DNA from: Molanna angustata
Taxonomy: Eukaryota > Arthropoda > Insecta > Trichoptera > Molannidae
Direction of reading: 5' to 3'
DNA: 64,000 nt
Assembly (NCBI GenBank): GCA_963576475.1
Contig: OY754980.1
Coordinates: 4,903,492-4,967,491 of the forward strand
Both the position numbers and the translations under genes were made by a program. Positions 44,405 through 55,391 of the stretch are shown piece after piece (position 1 is the first letter of the stretch; each line of letters starts with the position of its first letter). The notes under the pieces are model-generated. The model made no database searches and was not told the DNA's origin. It saw nothing but the letters and a program-made list of their open reading frames with translations.

Positions 44405-45110
44405 CTGATAATATTGAGAGCTTGAAGAATATACGGATATGTGTATGAGACGACGCATGAATGCAGATGAGGCGATGGATCCTTTCCAAGATAAAACGAG
44501 TGAAGTCACAAGTCATTCCACATAGTTTTGATTTTTTTTATGAAATATTTTCAACATTTTTATAAATTAAGTTTGTACAATATTTGTTTAATTTATTTTT
44601 AAAACTTGATATTTCTCCAATGCCATTTTATGAAAGTGATGTGCCTTTTTACCAAGTTGGAAATAAAAATTTCAAATTTTAATTTTCCTATGCATGGGGT
44701 CACTTTGAAATATTTGACAGTTAAAAAAAATGAGATGCACTATTCAGATATCCTTCAAAATCTACGAGTATTGGGGTCTAAACGAGTATTAAATATACAT
44801 ATTAACAAAATTTGAAAATAATCGAACGAGTACTTTAGTCTATAATCGATAAATTAAAATAAACACGCAGTACATAGCACACAGAACATAGCACACACAC
44901 ACACACACACACAGATACATTGTGATGAAACTTTCAGAATACAATCTCAGCATGACACTAGTTAATAATCTGCAATAAAAAAATATCCTTAAAAATTGCG
45001 AAAACCTTACTCCCCATAATATCTCTTTGGGTTACTGAGGAGTAAAAAATACGGCGTTCGGTTCTCTCTGCAAACCCGTTGTGTACATTGTGTGATGGTA
45101 AGTTTGTAAT
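44405..45110 (+). mobile_element. LINE-A 3' end split by a CTCC-TIR element
   Basis: The left part (44405-44507: ATGTGTATGAGACGACGCATG, CAGATGAGGCGATGGATCC) and right part (45046-45110: GGCGTTCGGTTCTCTCTGC, TGTGTGATGGTAAG) rejoin as one LINE-A tail when 44508-45044 is removed. Confidence 0.75.
44508..45044. mobile_element. CTCC-TIR element nested in LINE-A
   Basis: Collinear with 24725-25214: TTTGAAATATTTGACAGT, ACTTTAGTCTATAATCGATA, CATTGTGATGAAACTTTCAG, ATACAATCTCAGCATGA and TTAAAAATTGCGA, ending GGGTTACTGAGGAG and TA. The left terminus is diverged. A (CA)n run lies at 44893-44913. It sits inside LINE-A, so this copy moved after that LINE inserted. Confidence 0.75.
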
Positions 45111-45232
45111 TATTTATAGGGGGCAATAAGTTAACATATTTAATGATTCTAGAGTTTTTTGGTTTAACAGAGTGGAAACCCATTTTAAAATTAATGAACA
45201 AATTTACCAAAGTACTTTTCCACAAAACTCGA

Positions 45233-45515
45233 TAACTATGACCGAACGTTTCCGCCAAGGTGACTCGGCATTATTTAAGATCTTAAATGAAACAAACCAA
45301 TTAAAACAAAAATCATCCAACATAAATAAAAATAAAATAAAATAAGGTAAACCCTACGACATTTACACTTCTTCAAATTTGGACTCATACACATTGTTAC
45401 ATTATATAATGTAGTGTAGGATGATTTTTGTTTGAATTTGTTAGTTTGATTTTATACCTTGATAATGTCAAATCACCTTGGCGAAAATGTTCGGTATTTG
45501 TTCATTAATTATAAA
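45233..45515. mobile_element. Inverted-repeat MITE, about 280 bp
   Basis: The left arm has CCGAACGTTTCCGCCAAGG and ACAAAAATCATCC; the right arm mirrors them as GGATGATTTTTGT and CCTTGGCGAAAATGTTCGG. Arms are roughly 80 bp and imperfect, and the centre holds a TTACATTATATAATGTAG palindrome. No coding. Confidence 0.65.
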
Positions 45516-45559
45516 ATATTTAATTGGAAAATAATACCATTGGAAAAAATATATTAACA

Positions 45560-45740
45560 AGGCTTTGTAGGGAACACCAGTTATTACGATTTGGGTCCAA
45601 TCAACGAAGCGCACTACGAAGCGTTGGGGAGGGTTTGTAAACTGCTGAAGAAAATATAGATTCGGATCTTAAAAAGAACCGGGTTGGGGAAGCACAGAAT
45701 TTGGAAAAGAGTTCAAAAAGTGTCTGGTTCGTGTCTGTTG
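45560..45740 (-). mobile_element. LINE-G 3' end, reversed
   Basis: AACACCAGTTATTACGATTT, GGGTCCAATC, AAGCGCACTACGAAGCGTTG, then complement codons of the LINE-G C-terminus (CCGGGTTGGGGAAGCACAG matches N-S-V-F-P-x-x-x-N-P-G). Diverged. Confidence 0.6.
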
Positions 45741-46249
45741 AAGGTTAACTTTGAACGGATGCTGCGTCAAATAACGTGATATTCCAATAGACTTTTATTT
45801 AATTGTGAAGCTGGAGGAAAAGCCATTGGGAGCTGAATTTTAGCTAATTCTTTTCCTCTTTGGCCTCACGACTTAGGATGGCTGGTGCACATAATTATTA
45901 GACAAATGTTCTGCTTAAATCTTCGGCTTCGGTTATTGAAGATCCTGTAGCGGACTTGACTCTTTCGGTTTTCGATTTCGATTTTCTAACCTCCACAGTT
46001 TCCACAGTGACGATATTCTAGAGTTTATCATGATTTTAAGCATGATTATTTAATATCCTTATTGATTATTTTAACTTTGATGCACCGACATAGAAAAGTG
46101 TTTCCACTCTTTTCAATTATCGTTTACAGGTGTCCAGTAAGAGTCGGGTAATCGAAAATATGTATAACAGGCAAAATATCATCTTACAGCAGTGAGGTTC
46201 ATCACCCATTTTGATTTTTGCCTTTTTAGGTAAGACGAGACTGGTGTCA
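45741..46249. other. Unassigned sequence
   Basis: No supported feature. Confidence 0.45.
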
Positions 46250-46362
46250 GGGGATACACGCATGTGTCATACTTCCTTTTATAAGATAACGCACATCCAA
46301 ACACTTTTTTCTAGTTAACCCACATTATGGCATATGCCGTGATGGTATGAATGAATGAATAA
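46250..46362 (+). mobile_element. LINE-J 3' tail
   Basis: GTTAACCCACATTATGGCAT, then ATGCCGTGATGGTATGAATG and AATGAAT. The coding part is not retained. Confidence 0.5.
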
Positions 46363-46470
46363 AACAATACATATTTCATTCTTTATATATATTTATATAT
46401 ATTTTGTTATTTTTTTCTCTATAATTACACGTTCATATCTCAGCAGTGAATATTGCTTGATTATATTGTG

Positions 46471-46660
46471 GATGGGTGGATGGCAGAGCGGTTAGCGCGC
46501 TGGGTTAGTAATCCAGTGGTCGCGAGTTCGAATCCTGCCTCGACCGATCTCGTTCACCTATAGGACAAGCATTTATGCTTAGTTTAGGGAACGTAGGAAG
46601 ATGTATATGTACTTGTTTAACAAGGACATATTCATTTTTTTTAAAAAAAAAAAAAAAAAA
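46471..46660 (+). mobile_element. SINE-A, full length
   Basis: Same subtype as the 5482 copy: GATGGGTGGATGGCAGAGCG start, TTAGTAA anticodon loop, TATAGGACAAGCATTTATGC in the body, long poly-A. The two share several diagnostic bases, so they are close siblings. Confidence 0.9.
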
Positions 46661-46724
46661 TATCTCAATAGTTGAAGGATGAATAGTATTTCATAGGTAT
46701 TCAAATGAATATACAGGAATAATA

Positions 46725-47100
46725 TTGTTATTTAAATGGCGTTAGAAAAAGTTTCTTCGTCTCATCCATAGATGGCGATATCGTCTTCAGAATATTTTCA
46801 ACCAAATTGATGAGTAACATTATAAAGATTTTTCAAAAATCGAATTCATAAGGGAAATCAACAAAAAAGACATAATTGCAAAACGATTCCCAAGCGCTTA
46901 AAGTAATTACGTAAACCAGCCGATGACAGGTCGCAACCTCAGTAGGTTCCTTGATTCCCCAGTTCTCCTACAATATTCCAACTTCGTCTCTATTGAGATT
47001 TTATTAATTTGTCAAAAAAATATCATTGTCTCCCAATAGGGCAAAAATCCAATGTATGCGTATATCGCAATATTGCGCAATCATAAAATATTCAATGTCT
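46725..47100 (+). repeat. R-1 copy
   Basis: GGCGTTAGAAAAAGTTTCTTC, ATAGATGGCGATATCG, GTAAACCAGCCGATGACAGG, CCAACTTCGTCTCTATTGAG and CCAATGTATGCGTATA, in R-1 order. Confidence 0.65.
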
Positions 47101-47549
47101 CTTCATATTGTTTTTCAAATGCTTGGATCTTTAAATCCGATTGTTTCAAATAACTCACACGTGGTTTGAAACAAAATGATTTGCATGTAATAAATAAAGT
47201 TTTTAAGAAAAATCCTACAAAGTAAACTCTAAGATTTAATGTTTTTCATAGTACGGCTCTGAATGTCGGAAATGGTGAGTTGGTGCATTTTTAGTACAAT
47301 GCACATTTGAAAGCAAGTCTACAAAGGCGAATATTGGATGTAGCATTTTGGCGTTGCTTCAAATTTAACCACCACTTCTACTATACCTATCAACTCTACT
47401 ACACTAGTGTCATTTTAAGCCACATACAAAGTCCTACTGCCACTGTACATTTATGTGTGTGGTAACGGCCACTATTCTACCATGGCAAAACTTTAATTAG
47501 ATCCTTATAAATGACTTGTACTTCGTGACTTTGTATCTGCATACATATG
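47101..47549. other. Unassigned sequence
   Basis: No supported feature. Confidence 0.45.
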
Positions 47550-47630
47550 TACATAATGCTGACCAACTAAAACCGAAACATGTCGGTATTTGCTCTCAGG
47601 AAATACGATGAACTATTGTGGTTTTTCAAA
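47550..47630 (+). ncRNA. Decayed hammerhead-like locus
   Basis: CTGACCA (47559), CC, then GAAA (47575), CATG box and TC, followed about 30 bases later by GAACTATTGTGGTTTTTC, the conserved downstream block of this class. Stem II is not intact here, so this is a relic at best. Confidence 0.35.
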
Positions 47631-47794
47631 GAGTTTTCCTATAGTATGTCTATTTGCCACTTTCACCGAGGTATGTCAACATAACTACCCATTCGGAGCT
47701 CAAATCTTTGAGTGGAGCATGCGCAGTACCACCCCGCCACTACCGTTTACCTACTACATATATGTAGATCGAATATTTTTTTTATAAAAATACT

Positions 47795-48060
47795 GTTGCT
47801 TTCATCGTTTACAAATTAACCAATTTCTCAATAGATAGCGTTACAAAAAGGTTTCTTCGTTACTTCATCGATGGCAATAGTAATGATGTCTTATTTTCAG
47901 GTGAATTGTTACACATTATTCAAATATATAGAACATTAAAAAATTACATTGATAAAGGAACTCAATAAGAAGGCATGATTGGTGAACGTTGCGCAAGCGC
48001 ATAAAGTGATCAAGTAAATCAGCCGATGACAGGTCGCAAGCCTCTAACTACCATACCTAA
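47795..48060 (+). repeat. R-1 copy, 5' part
   Basis: GCTTTCATCGTTTACAAATT, CTCAATAGATAGCGTTACAA, TTCAAATATATAGAACATT and GAACGTTGCGCAAGCGCATA, up to CAGGTCGCAAGCC. Confidence 0.65.
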
Positions 48061-48985
48061 CTAACATATTTCTTCTCCATTATAAAGGTATGTTCATAGC
48101 GAAAATATCGAATTTACAGCCGAGAGAGGCCGTATGTCTGCTAGAATATTTAAAAATTGGTTGATGATGAAATTATTGATACCTACAATCGATTACCTGA
48201 TATCCAAAAAGATGTGAATCGAAGAACATATGAGAACATGTAGGTAGGTACTTTGATGATGGCCAACTAAATTGCAGAACAATGTCCTGGGTACGCAGTG
48301 AGTGTAATCTATTCCTTGCCGGTTTTATGATCGGCAGGAAAAGCCTCGCCCGTATGAGCGGCAATAAAAATTGGATATTACATAGTGTTATGGGTTATTG
48401 CCGACGGAGTAATACGGAGATGTGCCCAGACTAACTTTGCACTTGGGAACAATCTGGAACTAGCAGTTTCTCTATAACAAGGACGCTAAAAAGAAGACGT
48501 ACCAATAAAATGGGGGAAAACAAAAATATTGTCTCTGCCCACGAGCCTTTGGAAGGACGTCGGGCCGTTTCTAAGCCCGCTTCATACGATAAAATCTAAT
48601 TACGTAGCCATCTGCGCTACATTTTTTATTGAGAAATAAATCAAACCATATTTGTATGTAATATTCACTTTGATATAAAAGAAAATTCAATGTGAAATGT
48701 AGTTATACATACAGCCTTTTTCGCCTCGTGCCTTACATAATAGGCAGACAGAATCGACAGCCTCAAAATATTGTCATGACATACAAAGATTCTTTCTCAT
48801 ACATCTCAAATTTCCTTCGTCAGTCTTTAAATTGTTCATTCTCTTTGTCTACATCAACGTCTTGTTTAAAATATATATTGTTCCCTTTTTTCTTGTCCAA
48901 TCAAATATGTAGGGATTGTTTTATCTCAAACGTATTTCAAAGACCTCATTTATATCGTTCAACTCTAATTTTTTTTTTTTTAACG
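48061..48985. other. Unassigned sequence
   Basis: 48380-48600 is less AT-rich (GTGCCCAGACTAACTTTGC, GAAGGACGTCGGGCCG) but gives no recognisable protein. Confidence 0.4.
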
Positions 48986-49187
48986 GCGCTGGCCGATTTA
49001 CTAATGATATTAATAACAATTAAGCACCACAAATAATAACACTCAATTATTATTATTACCATTATACACTTCCTCAAAAGAATTAGCAGATCAATGGGTC
49101 TATTGTAAATTATTTAAAAGAGCAAAATAAAATGCAACAAACGCATCATCAAGCTTTCAATTGGGAATAGTTCACCCATCCAGATAC

Positions 49188-50099
49188 TTAACATATCAAA
49201 GGATTCGGCTCTGAGGAGGTCTCTATACTACCTAACAACCCTACTGATTCCCGAATATTAACGTTTAAAAAATCTTTAACGATTCTACATGTATTCATAA
49301 TTACCGTTTTTTGCATTTTTATTATTAAATTTTTCGATAAATCTATAATTTCTAAATTACGGATTAACGATTTTGGAATAATGCCAGTGGCTGAAATAAT
49401 GAACGGTAATATTATTATTTTACGAGAATGCCAAAGTCTTTTAATCTCATTACCTAAAGCGGTGTATTTTCTAATTTTTTCATCAAAAGTTTTTATAATA
49501 TTACTAGAATTTGGAATAGCCATGTCGCAAATATTTGTTATTTTTTTAATTTTATCATGTATTATTAAATCGGGTCTGTTATGTTGAATTGACCGGTCAG
49601 TTAATATTGTTTTATCGTAATAAAGCGAAATATTATTATTTTCTAAAAATGAAATCGGATCATATTCATAATATGGTTTTATGTTTATCGCGTCAATTAA
49701 TTTATATTTAATAGCTAAATTTTGATGTATTATTTTTGCTACTTGGTTATGTCTAAATGTATATTCTGATTGCGCGAGAAAAGAACAGCCCGATATTATA
49801 TGATCGATTGTTTCCGGAAAAGCCAAACATTTCCTACAACTATCATCAACTACATTTATGTCTTTTATTATATATTTTTGATAATTTTTAGTTTTTATTA
49901 CTCTATCCTGAATTGCTATTATAAAACCTTCTAAATCTGCGTCCAAATCACCAATACTCAACCATTTGTTTGACCAAATTTTGTCAACATAAGGTTGGTT
50001 GAGAAATTTTGGATGTATAGAATGAATTATTTTATTTAGCCACGAATTTAGAAGGTCGTCATTTATATTTACTAGTTGCATGTAACACATGAGATCCAA
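49188..50099 (-). pseudogene. LINE-R C-terminal region: CCHC knuckle plus restriction-like endonuclease
   Basis: About 300 codons remain open. Order: a helical part (LLNSWLNKIIHSIHPKFLNQ), AIQDRVIKTKNYQKYI, zinc knuckle C-R-K-C with H-x(4)-C (CRKCLAFPETIDHIISGC), RHNQVAKIIHQ, then NRPDLIIHDK and NICDMAIPNSSNI. The P-D ... D layout after a CCHC knuckle fits the restriction-like endonuclease that nicks the target in R2/R4-type elements. The start is an artefact of the DNA insertion at 50096. It ends at TAG with a serine- and proline-rich tail. Confidence 0.7.
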
Positions 50100-51083
50100 C
50101 TGTCGATAGCGATAGTATGTATAGTTGAAGAATATGTACCAAACTATAAACCCATAAATACAAATTATTGAATATTGTCAGATATTCTGTTTTCTATACA
50201 ACATATGTAGGTATGTATGTCAAGATAGGATAGTATGGAGGAAGGTCCTTTTTTCCTACCCAGAATATGAAAATAGCATGATGGTTTGTATGTATGTTTG
50301 AAGATGAAGTATCAAACTATTAAGTCTTCTTACATATTGTTTATAGTCGACTGCCATACAAAATTTTTTGAAGCTATGTCGTCACTAAATTCAATTTTTA
50401 AAAAAATTGTTACAAAAAATTGAGATCTTCTACTACAATGCTAATATTTTTTATAGAAAATTAAATTATCTAGTTGGGGTGTTTCGGCTTTTTTCGATAA
50501 TTGTAAAAGTTTTGGAAAAATAGGCAGTTAAACTCATAAATTTATGATAAAAAAAATACTTTTCTTAATACAAAATGTTAGAGAAACCCTGGAATTTTTT
50601 TGAAAAAACTAATTTGAGATTTTGTATTTGTCTATGTTTGTACCAATTTTCAGCGTTCTAACTTTTATGGTTTCTGAGATATATGGAAAAATAAAATAAA
50701 AATTCAAAAGTTGATAACCCCTGACTGAAACAAAAATTCAAAATTTTGAGTAAAAAAGTTTTGTAGGCCTATAACTGTGTATATATTCTGAAATTTTGGG
50801 CTCTGTAAATTGAGCGGATCAAAAGTTATAAGGGGGGGACGGACACACACACACACAGACACACAGACACACACACAGACACACGAAATGTTCTACTCCG
50901 AATTCTGAGTAAATCCGTCTATGGAACATATATGCTGCGAAGCCTCTAAGTTGGTGTTTTTTGACTTCAAAGTTGGAAAAGCCGTGAAAAAAGTAGACCT
51001 CTCCATACAATTCTCGCGTATTCTGGCTTGAAACATTGTCGATATGTTAAGAGAACAAAGTTCTCCTGAACAAATCGACAGTT
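50096..51083. mobile_element. DNA element with CCAACTGTCGAT termini
   Basis: CCAACTGTCGAT and ATCGACAGTTGG bound about 985 bp that interrupt LINE-R, with AT on each side. The interior holds a diverged LINE-A tail (50215-50310), AT-rich sequence, a CA-rich tract and no transposase frame. The clean interruption of LINE-R coding supports the boundaries. Confidence 0.65.
50845..50885. repeat. CA-rich microsatellite
   Basis: (CA)n interspersed with GA, following a run of seven G at 50832-50838. Confidence 0.9.
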
Positions 51084-51400
51084 GGATAATATTGTTATTG
51101 GCATTCTCGTAATTTAAATTTAATGTTGTTAAATTTTTGTCCGCCTCACAGATTACCTACTTTATGCATTAAAGAACTATCAGATTTTTTGTGAAAGAAA
51201 GTTTTTAGCGATTCGATTTGATTATTATGTAACGATGTTATTTTTATTATACCCCTACCTCCTAAATTCCTAGGCAAATTGATTCGTTCAATCGCGGAAT
51301 TAGGATGATGACAACGAAATTTAGTTAAACGCGTTCTAATTGTTCTTTCTAAACTATCTAAATCTGTTTTTGACCATTTAATAATTCCAAAAGAATTAAA

Positions 51401-52387
51401 GAATTAATTAATTAATTCCAATGAATTTTCTGCAATATTCATGTTTTATTATTATTTGTAGAAGCCAAACCACATTGAAACATTTGATTTCATTCTGTTC
51501 AAGACAGTTCTTTCAGTGCGCATTCTCGAGTTCTATGTTTCAATTTTCATAATATCCTATATAGTTTTATTGCACAATCGCATTAGTAATCCTATTTAAA
51601 CAAAGTTAATTGCTGTTTAAATTGTATTAAATTCCATCTTTGGATGATCACTCTAGCTTTTATCATTGATAGACGGCGACTTAAATTACATGGACCGGTT
51701 AGTAGTACACGAAGAGAATTGCTTCATAAAAACTTTTCCTTATAAAGAGATAGCAGCGTCGAAAAACAAATCATTTTTAATGGCTGTTTTTTTTACATTT
51801 CCTTCCTTATGGAATATAAGTTTTTATTAATTTCTAAAATACATTACTATTATTATTATACAAACAGAGAGGTTTGACAACAAAAATAAAAGTAAAAATA
51901 AAACATTAAGAAGAGACAATGGAAGGTTTTACATACACAGCTTACATCCATACCATCGACACTGTCTTATGTTTTGTAAATAATATAAAAGATTTTAGTA
52001 TCATTTGTATCTTTGTAAGTCATTTTTGTGCTCTTATACAATGAAACTTGGTTAGTTGTTTAGCTCACACCCGGGAAAATTCCTGAAAAAACATATATTT
52101 TTTTATTTTTTTTTTACATATTTCAGTAACAGTAAGTACAACTTTCAAACGGGTGGATTTTATAGGTACAAATAATATAGAAGTACAAATTATATTGAAA
52201 TAATAAAAAATCTGCAATTTTCACCTAAAAATAGGATGCGCACTGGTAAACACAATCGCTCCCAGGTACCAGACTTTTTCATACCTATATTCGATAAGAA
52301 AGAAAATAATAAAATCCAATCATTAAATGTATATGCATATCATGATGACTCCAATTGCATTTTTTTTTAATCTGTGTACAATAGTTA
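51401..52387. other. AT-rich stretch, nothing recognised
   Basis: No supported feature. Confidence 0.5.
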
Positions 52388-52681
52388 AGTGTATATTTAG
52401 ATTTAACTTTTTGATCGTCAGTTCTTGATGGAATTCTATTTAAATTAATTTATATTTTTAATAAATAAAAATAAAAACACTTGTTTAGAATTAATTCCAC
52501 TATTTATTTAAGGACTACAACCTACGACCGGTTTCGTGCTAAGCACATTTTCAAGTAGTCTACTTGAAAATGTACTTAGCACGAAACCGGTCGTAGGTTG
52601 TAGTCCTTAAATAAATAGTGAAATTATTTCTAAATAAGTGTTTTTATTTACTAAAAATATAAATTAATTTTAGTGTATATT
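52388..52681. mobile_element. Foldback element 2 with 10-bp direct repeats
   Basis: Palindrome of about 237 bp (52441-52677) centred on CAAGTAGTCTACTTG. The inner 85 bases of each arm are nearly perfect; the outer parts are less so. A 43-bp leader precedes it (52398-52440). AGTGTATATT flanks at 52388-52397 and 52672-52681, overlapping the edge of the right arm. Arms carry hammerhead-like motifs and TAAATAAATAGTGAAATTA or a variant downstream. Confidence 0.7.
52526..52555 (-). ncRNA. Hammerhead-like motif, left arm of foldback 2
   Basis: Minus strand: TTGAAAA core variant, one T, GTGC-TTA-GCAC stem-loop, GAAA, CCGG box, TC. CTAC before the core pairs with GTAG after TC as stem I. The right arm (52563-52592, plus) is the same with one stem change (GTAC). 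Confidence 0.45.
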
Positions 52682-53808
52682 GTTTAGATAATTTTTAAAA
52701 ATGTAAATATGTAGTTACTCCTGTGAAATATAATAATATGTACACTGCTCGCCCTAGAACAGGTATACCTAGTTGGGCAGCAGTTATCTATTTTTAATGA
52801 AGATTATTTAAATCGTGTGATAAATAAATAAATAAATAAGCAAAAATATTCATCGAAAACGATTAATAATACATTAATAAAACTTAGATGATGTCTTATA
52901 ATAGGTACCATCCTAATTATGTATTGGTTAACTTTATTCTCTAAATTTAGTATTGAAGAAAATAAATTAAGATTGGTGATTTCTTAACCATTCCTAAAAT
53001 ACCTATATTTTGTTATGTTAATGGTATCGACACAAATATTGCCTTGGAACAAAGAAAAAATAATAATTATATAAGAAATTGAAGGTTGTAAATATTCAAA
53101 GTTTTCGTTTGGGAATAACACGAAATGTACATAATATTATAAGTGATGGTTCGTATCTCCACTAATCGGAGGTAAAAACATGAAGGGATACTTTAAACTA
53201 ACTTTTATGTATCCTATTAAGTGGAAAAACTATATACGTAAATGGCAATGAAAATACGATATTGGGTAATGTTATGGGTCATTGATGTAGGAGTGTTATG
53301 GACTAAATACTAACAAAGAACCATATCCCATTCTGCTGTAACTATACATCGGAGGACATTAGACTTTAATGACAATGCTTATAGGTTCTATAGTGAAATA
53401 AATAAATATGGAATAAATATATCTACTACACTTGCCCTTTAAGCCGTTATTTTCAAGTACAATCATCTAGACTATGGTTTAATATATGTCAGTCCACTCA
53501 ATCTATACAAATATTTGGGAAAAAACTTATAAACCTTATTTTTAAAATATTTCTTGGACAATGTTCTTTCTGCGTTCTTAAAATCCCTCTTCCTCCCTTT
53601 CCTTCTTGACATTATCGTTCTATTTATCGTTATATTTTCTTTTTCTTTCTTTAACTGAGCAGTGATAGCGAATTTACTTTATCATGGTTGGAAGAGATTG
53701 CCTTAAGTAAGGCAATAAACCCGCCTCTATTAACTTATAATTAGATTCGATTCATACAAATCAGAGTAAACATTCAACGGGGTTCCCCCTCGAGTCGTCA
53801 AAGCAACC
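52682..53808. other. AT-rich stretch, nothing recognised
   Basis: No supported feature. Confidence 0.5.
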
Positions 53809-54067
53809 CCACCCTTCTTCGTTTTGGCATGTGAATTTTGCCCTAAACCACTATATTTTGAGTCACTATGCGACATGTTTCGGCAGTGTTGTCCTGCCAT
53901 CGATCGGCTAGTTGAGTCTCAACTAGCCGGTCGATGGCAGGACAGCACTGCCGAAACATGTCGCATAGTGACTCAAAATATAGTGGTTTAGGGCAAAATT
54001 CACATGCCAAAACGGTTAATATGAACAACCACAAAATATCCGCCGAGTATTTAAACCACCCTTCTTC
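53809..54067. mobile_element. Foldback element 3 with 12-bp direct repeats
   Basis: Palindrome 53820-54014: 96-bp arms around GTC with two mismatches, both transitions. A non-palindromic 41-bp piece follows (54015-54055). CCACCCTTCTTC flanks at 53809-53820 and 54056-54067. Read on the minus strand, the 41-bp piece has GGCGGATATTTTGTGGTTG, close to the leader of foldback 1. Confidence 0.75.
53930..53962 (+). ncRNA. Hammerhead-like motif, right arm of foldback 3
   Basis: GGTCGA core variant, one T, stem GGCAG / CTGCC around GACAGCA, GAAA, CATG box, TC. The core is the most diverged of the set, but GAAA and the palindromic box are intact. Confidence 0.4.
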
Positions 54068-54224
54068 ATTCACCACCGCTACTCAGTGATCCTATGGCGA
54101 TGTCATAGGAAGGTACTCTCTATAACGCTGTGTTTAAGAATGAAATACTGTGAATATTGTTATGCACCTACTGTAAGTATACGATAAAGAAATACACTAT
54201 ACAAACAACGCATTGCAGAGAGGA

Positions 54225-54775
54225 TACAAAAATTGTTCATAAAATATTTAAACCGTAAAGCAAACCTCTAGTTCCGCAGCTACGACTGCGCGAGAGCCCA
54301 TCATAAAATCGACAGTCTCAAGAATAGACGCACAATAAATGACATGACGCTTCTGTACAACATTATAAATAACAATATCGACTGCTTCTCAATACTCAAT
54401 ATCATCTCATTTAATACTCCTACTCGCAGAACTAGACATATACATTTATTCCACCTTCCAACTCATCGTACTAATTTCAAGAGCTTGACATTTTCCTCAT
54501 CAGTTCCACAACATTTAAATACTCAATACAAAAGGAAATCAATGCCCGATTAGTATAGGAAACCAGGACGGTGTTAAGTTCTTCCTACTAACGTATAAGT
54601 GTACCTATTAGTTTGATGTTTTAGATTATTTGTAAACTTGTTGTATTATATTTTTCTAAATTACAACGACAAAATGTAATAGGGCCTAATACTTGATATT
54701 ATTATTGTGTTGTTTATGTTTTAACGCTGTATTTTTTCTAAATTTAACCCAAATAAATAAGCATTGACTTGAAAT
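54225..54775 (+). mobile_element. LINE C-terminus and 3' end, unnamed
   Basis: Reads VQKLFIKYLNRKAN, FRSYDCARAHHKIDSLKNRR, TINDMTLLYNIINNNIDC and RRTRHIHLFHLPTHRTNFKS, then a stop at about 54553. This is the Q-K-x-F-x-x-Y-L, R-R-x-x-x-D-x-x-x-L-Y-K-I pattern of Jockey-like C-termini. The 3' part ends in AAATAAATAAG. One stop near 54270. Confidence 0.7.
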
Positions 54776-55144
54776 AGGTTGTGATTTGGTATTAGGTAAC
54801 ATGATTAAGGAAAACTTAATTTCTTGTGAATAGTCAGGTACCTATTCAGATATATTTGTTTAAACGGAACTCTGTGAATTTCGTTATGTACTCCAAACAT
54901 CGACGTAATTTATAGAAGGCACTAAATTCCGTTAAGTACCTATACGTATTACGAATATCAAAGTAAAATTGATTGTAATTAGAAAGGCATGGAAAATTGA
55001 ACACTTTGAATTTCGTTACGTACTAAAAACATCAAATTAATTCTTATTGTGATTATACATAATATATTGTATATTAATTTAAATAAAATACCGTATACAA
55101 GGTAAAATATGGGCCCTAGAACAATTTATTGCAAATGAAAATTA

Positions 55145-55250
55145 AAAGTGGCAGAGCGGTTAGCGCGCTTGGATTGTATTCCAGTGGTTGCGAGTTCAAA
55201 TCTTGCCTCGACCGATTTCTTCTACTTGTTACAAGATCATATTTTTTTTC
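55145..55250 (+). mobile_element. SINE-A, variant head only
   Basis: GGCAGAGCGGTTAGCGCGC, an anticodon loop with TTGTATT and GCGAGTTCAAATCTTGCC, then a short tail that does not match the SINE-A body. Same TGT-type head as 21088. Truncated or a different SINE sharing the head. Confidence 0.65.
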
Positions 55251-55360
55251 TGGCCAAAATATATAAGAGTGATATTTTACTTAAAATGTGCCAGACCACA
55301 ATATTATTCCACCGTCAAATTTGAAAATCGAGCTTTGCTTTTGGCGAGAATGTAGGTAAA

Positions 55361-55391
55361 GGGGGGGGGGAGGGGTGGGGGAGGGCGCGTG
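55361..55391 (+). repeat. G-rich run
   Basis: Ten G, then AGGGGTGGGGGAGGG: four or more G-tracts within 30 bases, able in principle to form a G-quadruplex. Confidence 0.6.

Larger units (their letters stand above)
48986..51400 (-). mobile_element. LINE-R, restriction-like-endonuclease LINE, split
   Basis: Two collinear parts on the minus strand, 51400-51084 and 50095-48986, separated by a DNA insertion. The first encodes the thumb: FGIIKWSKTDLDSLERTIRT, LTKFRCHHPNSAIERINLPR and NLGGRGIIKI. The second encodes the zinc knuckle and endonuclease. The style I-R-W/K-W-x-x-x-D-L and L-P-R-x-x-G-G-R-G is that of early-branching LINEs (R2/R4-like). Upstream reverse transcriptase motifs are missing. 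Confidence 0.75.
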
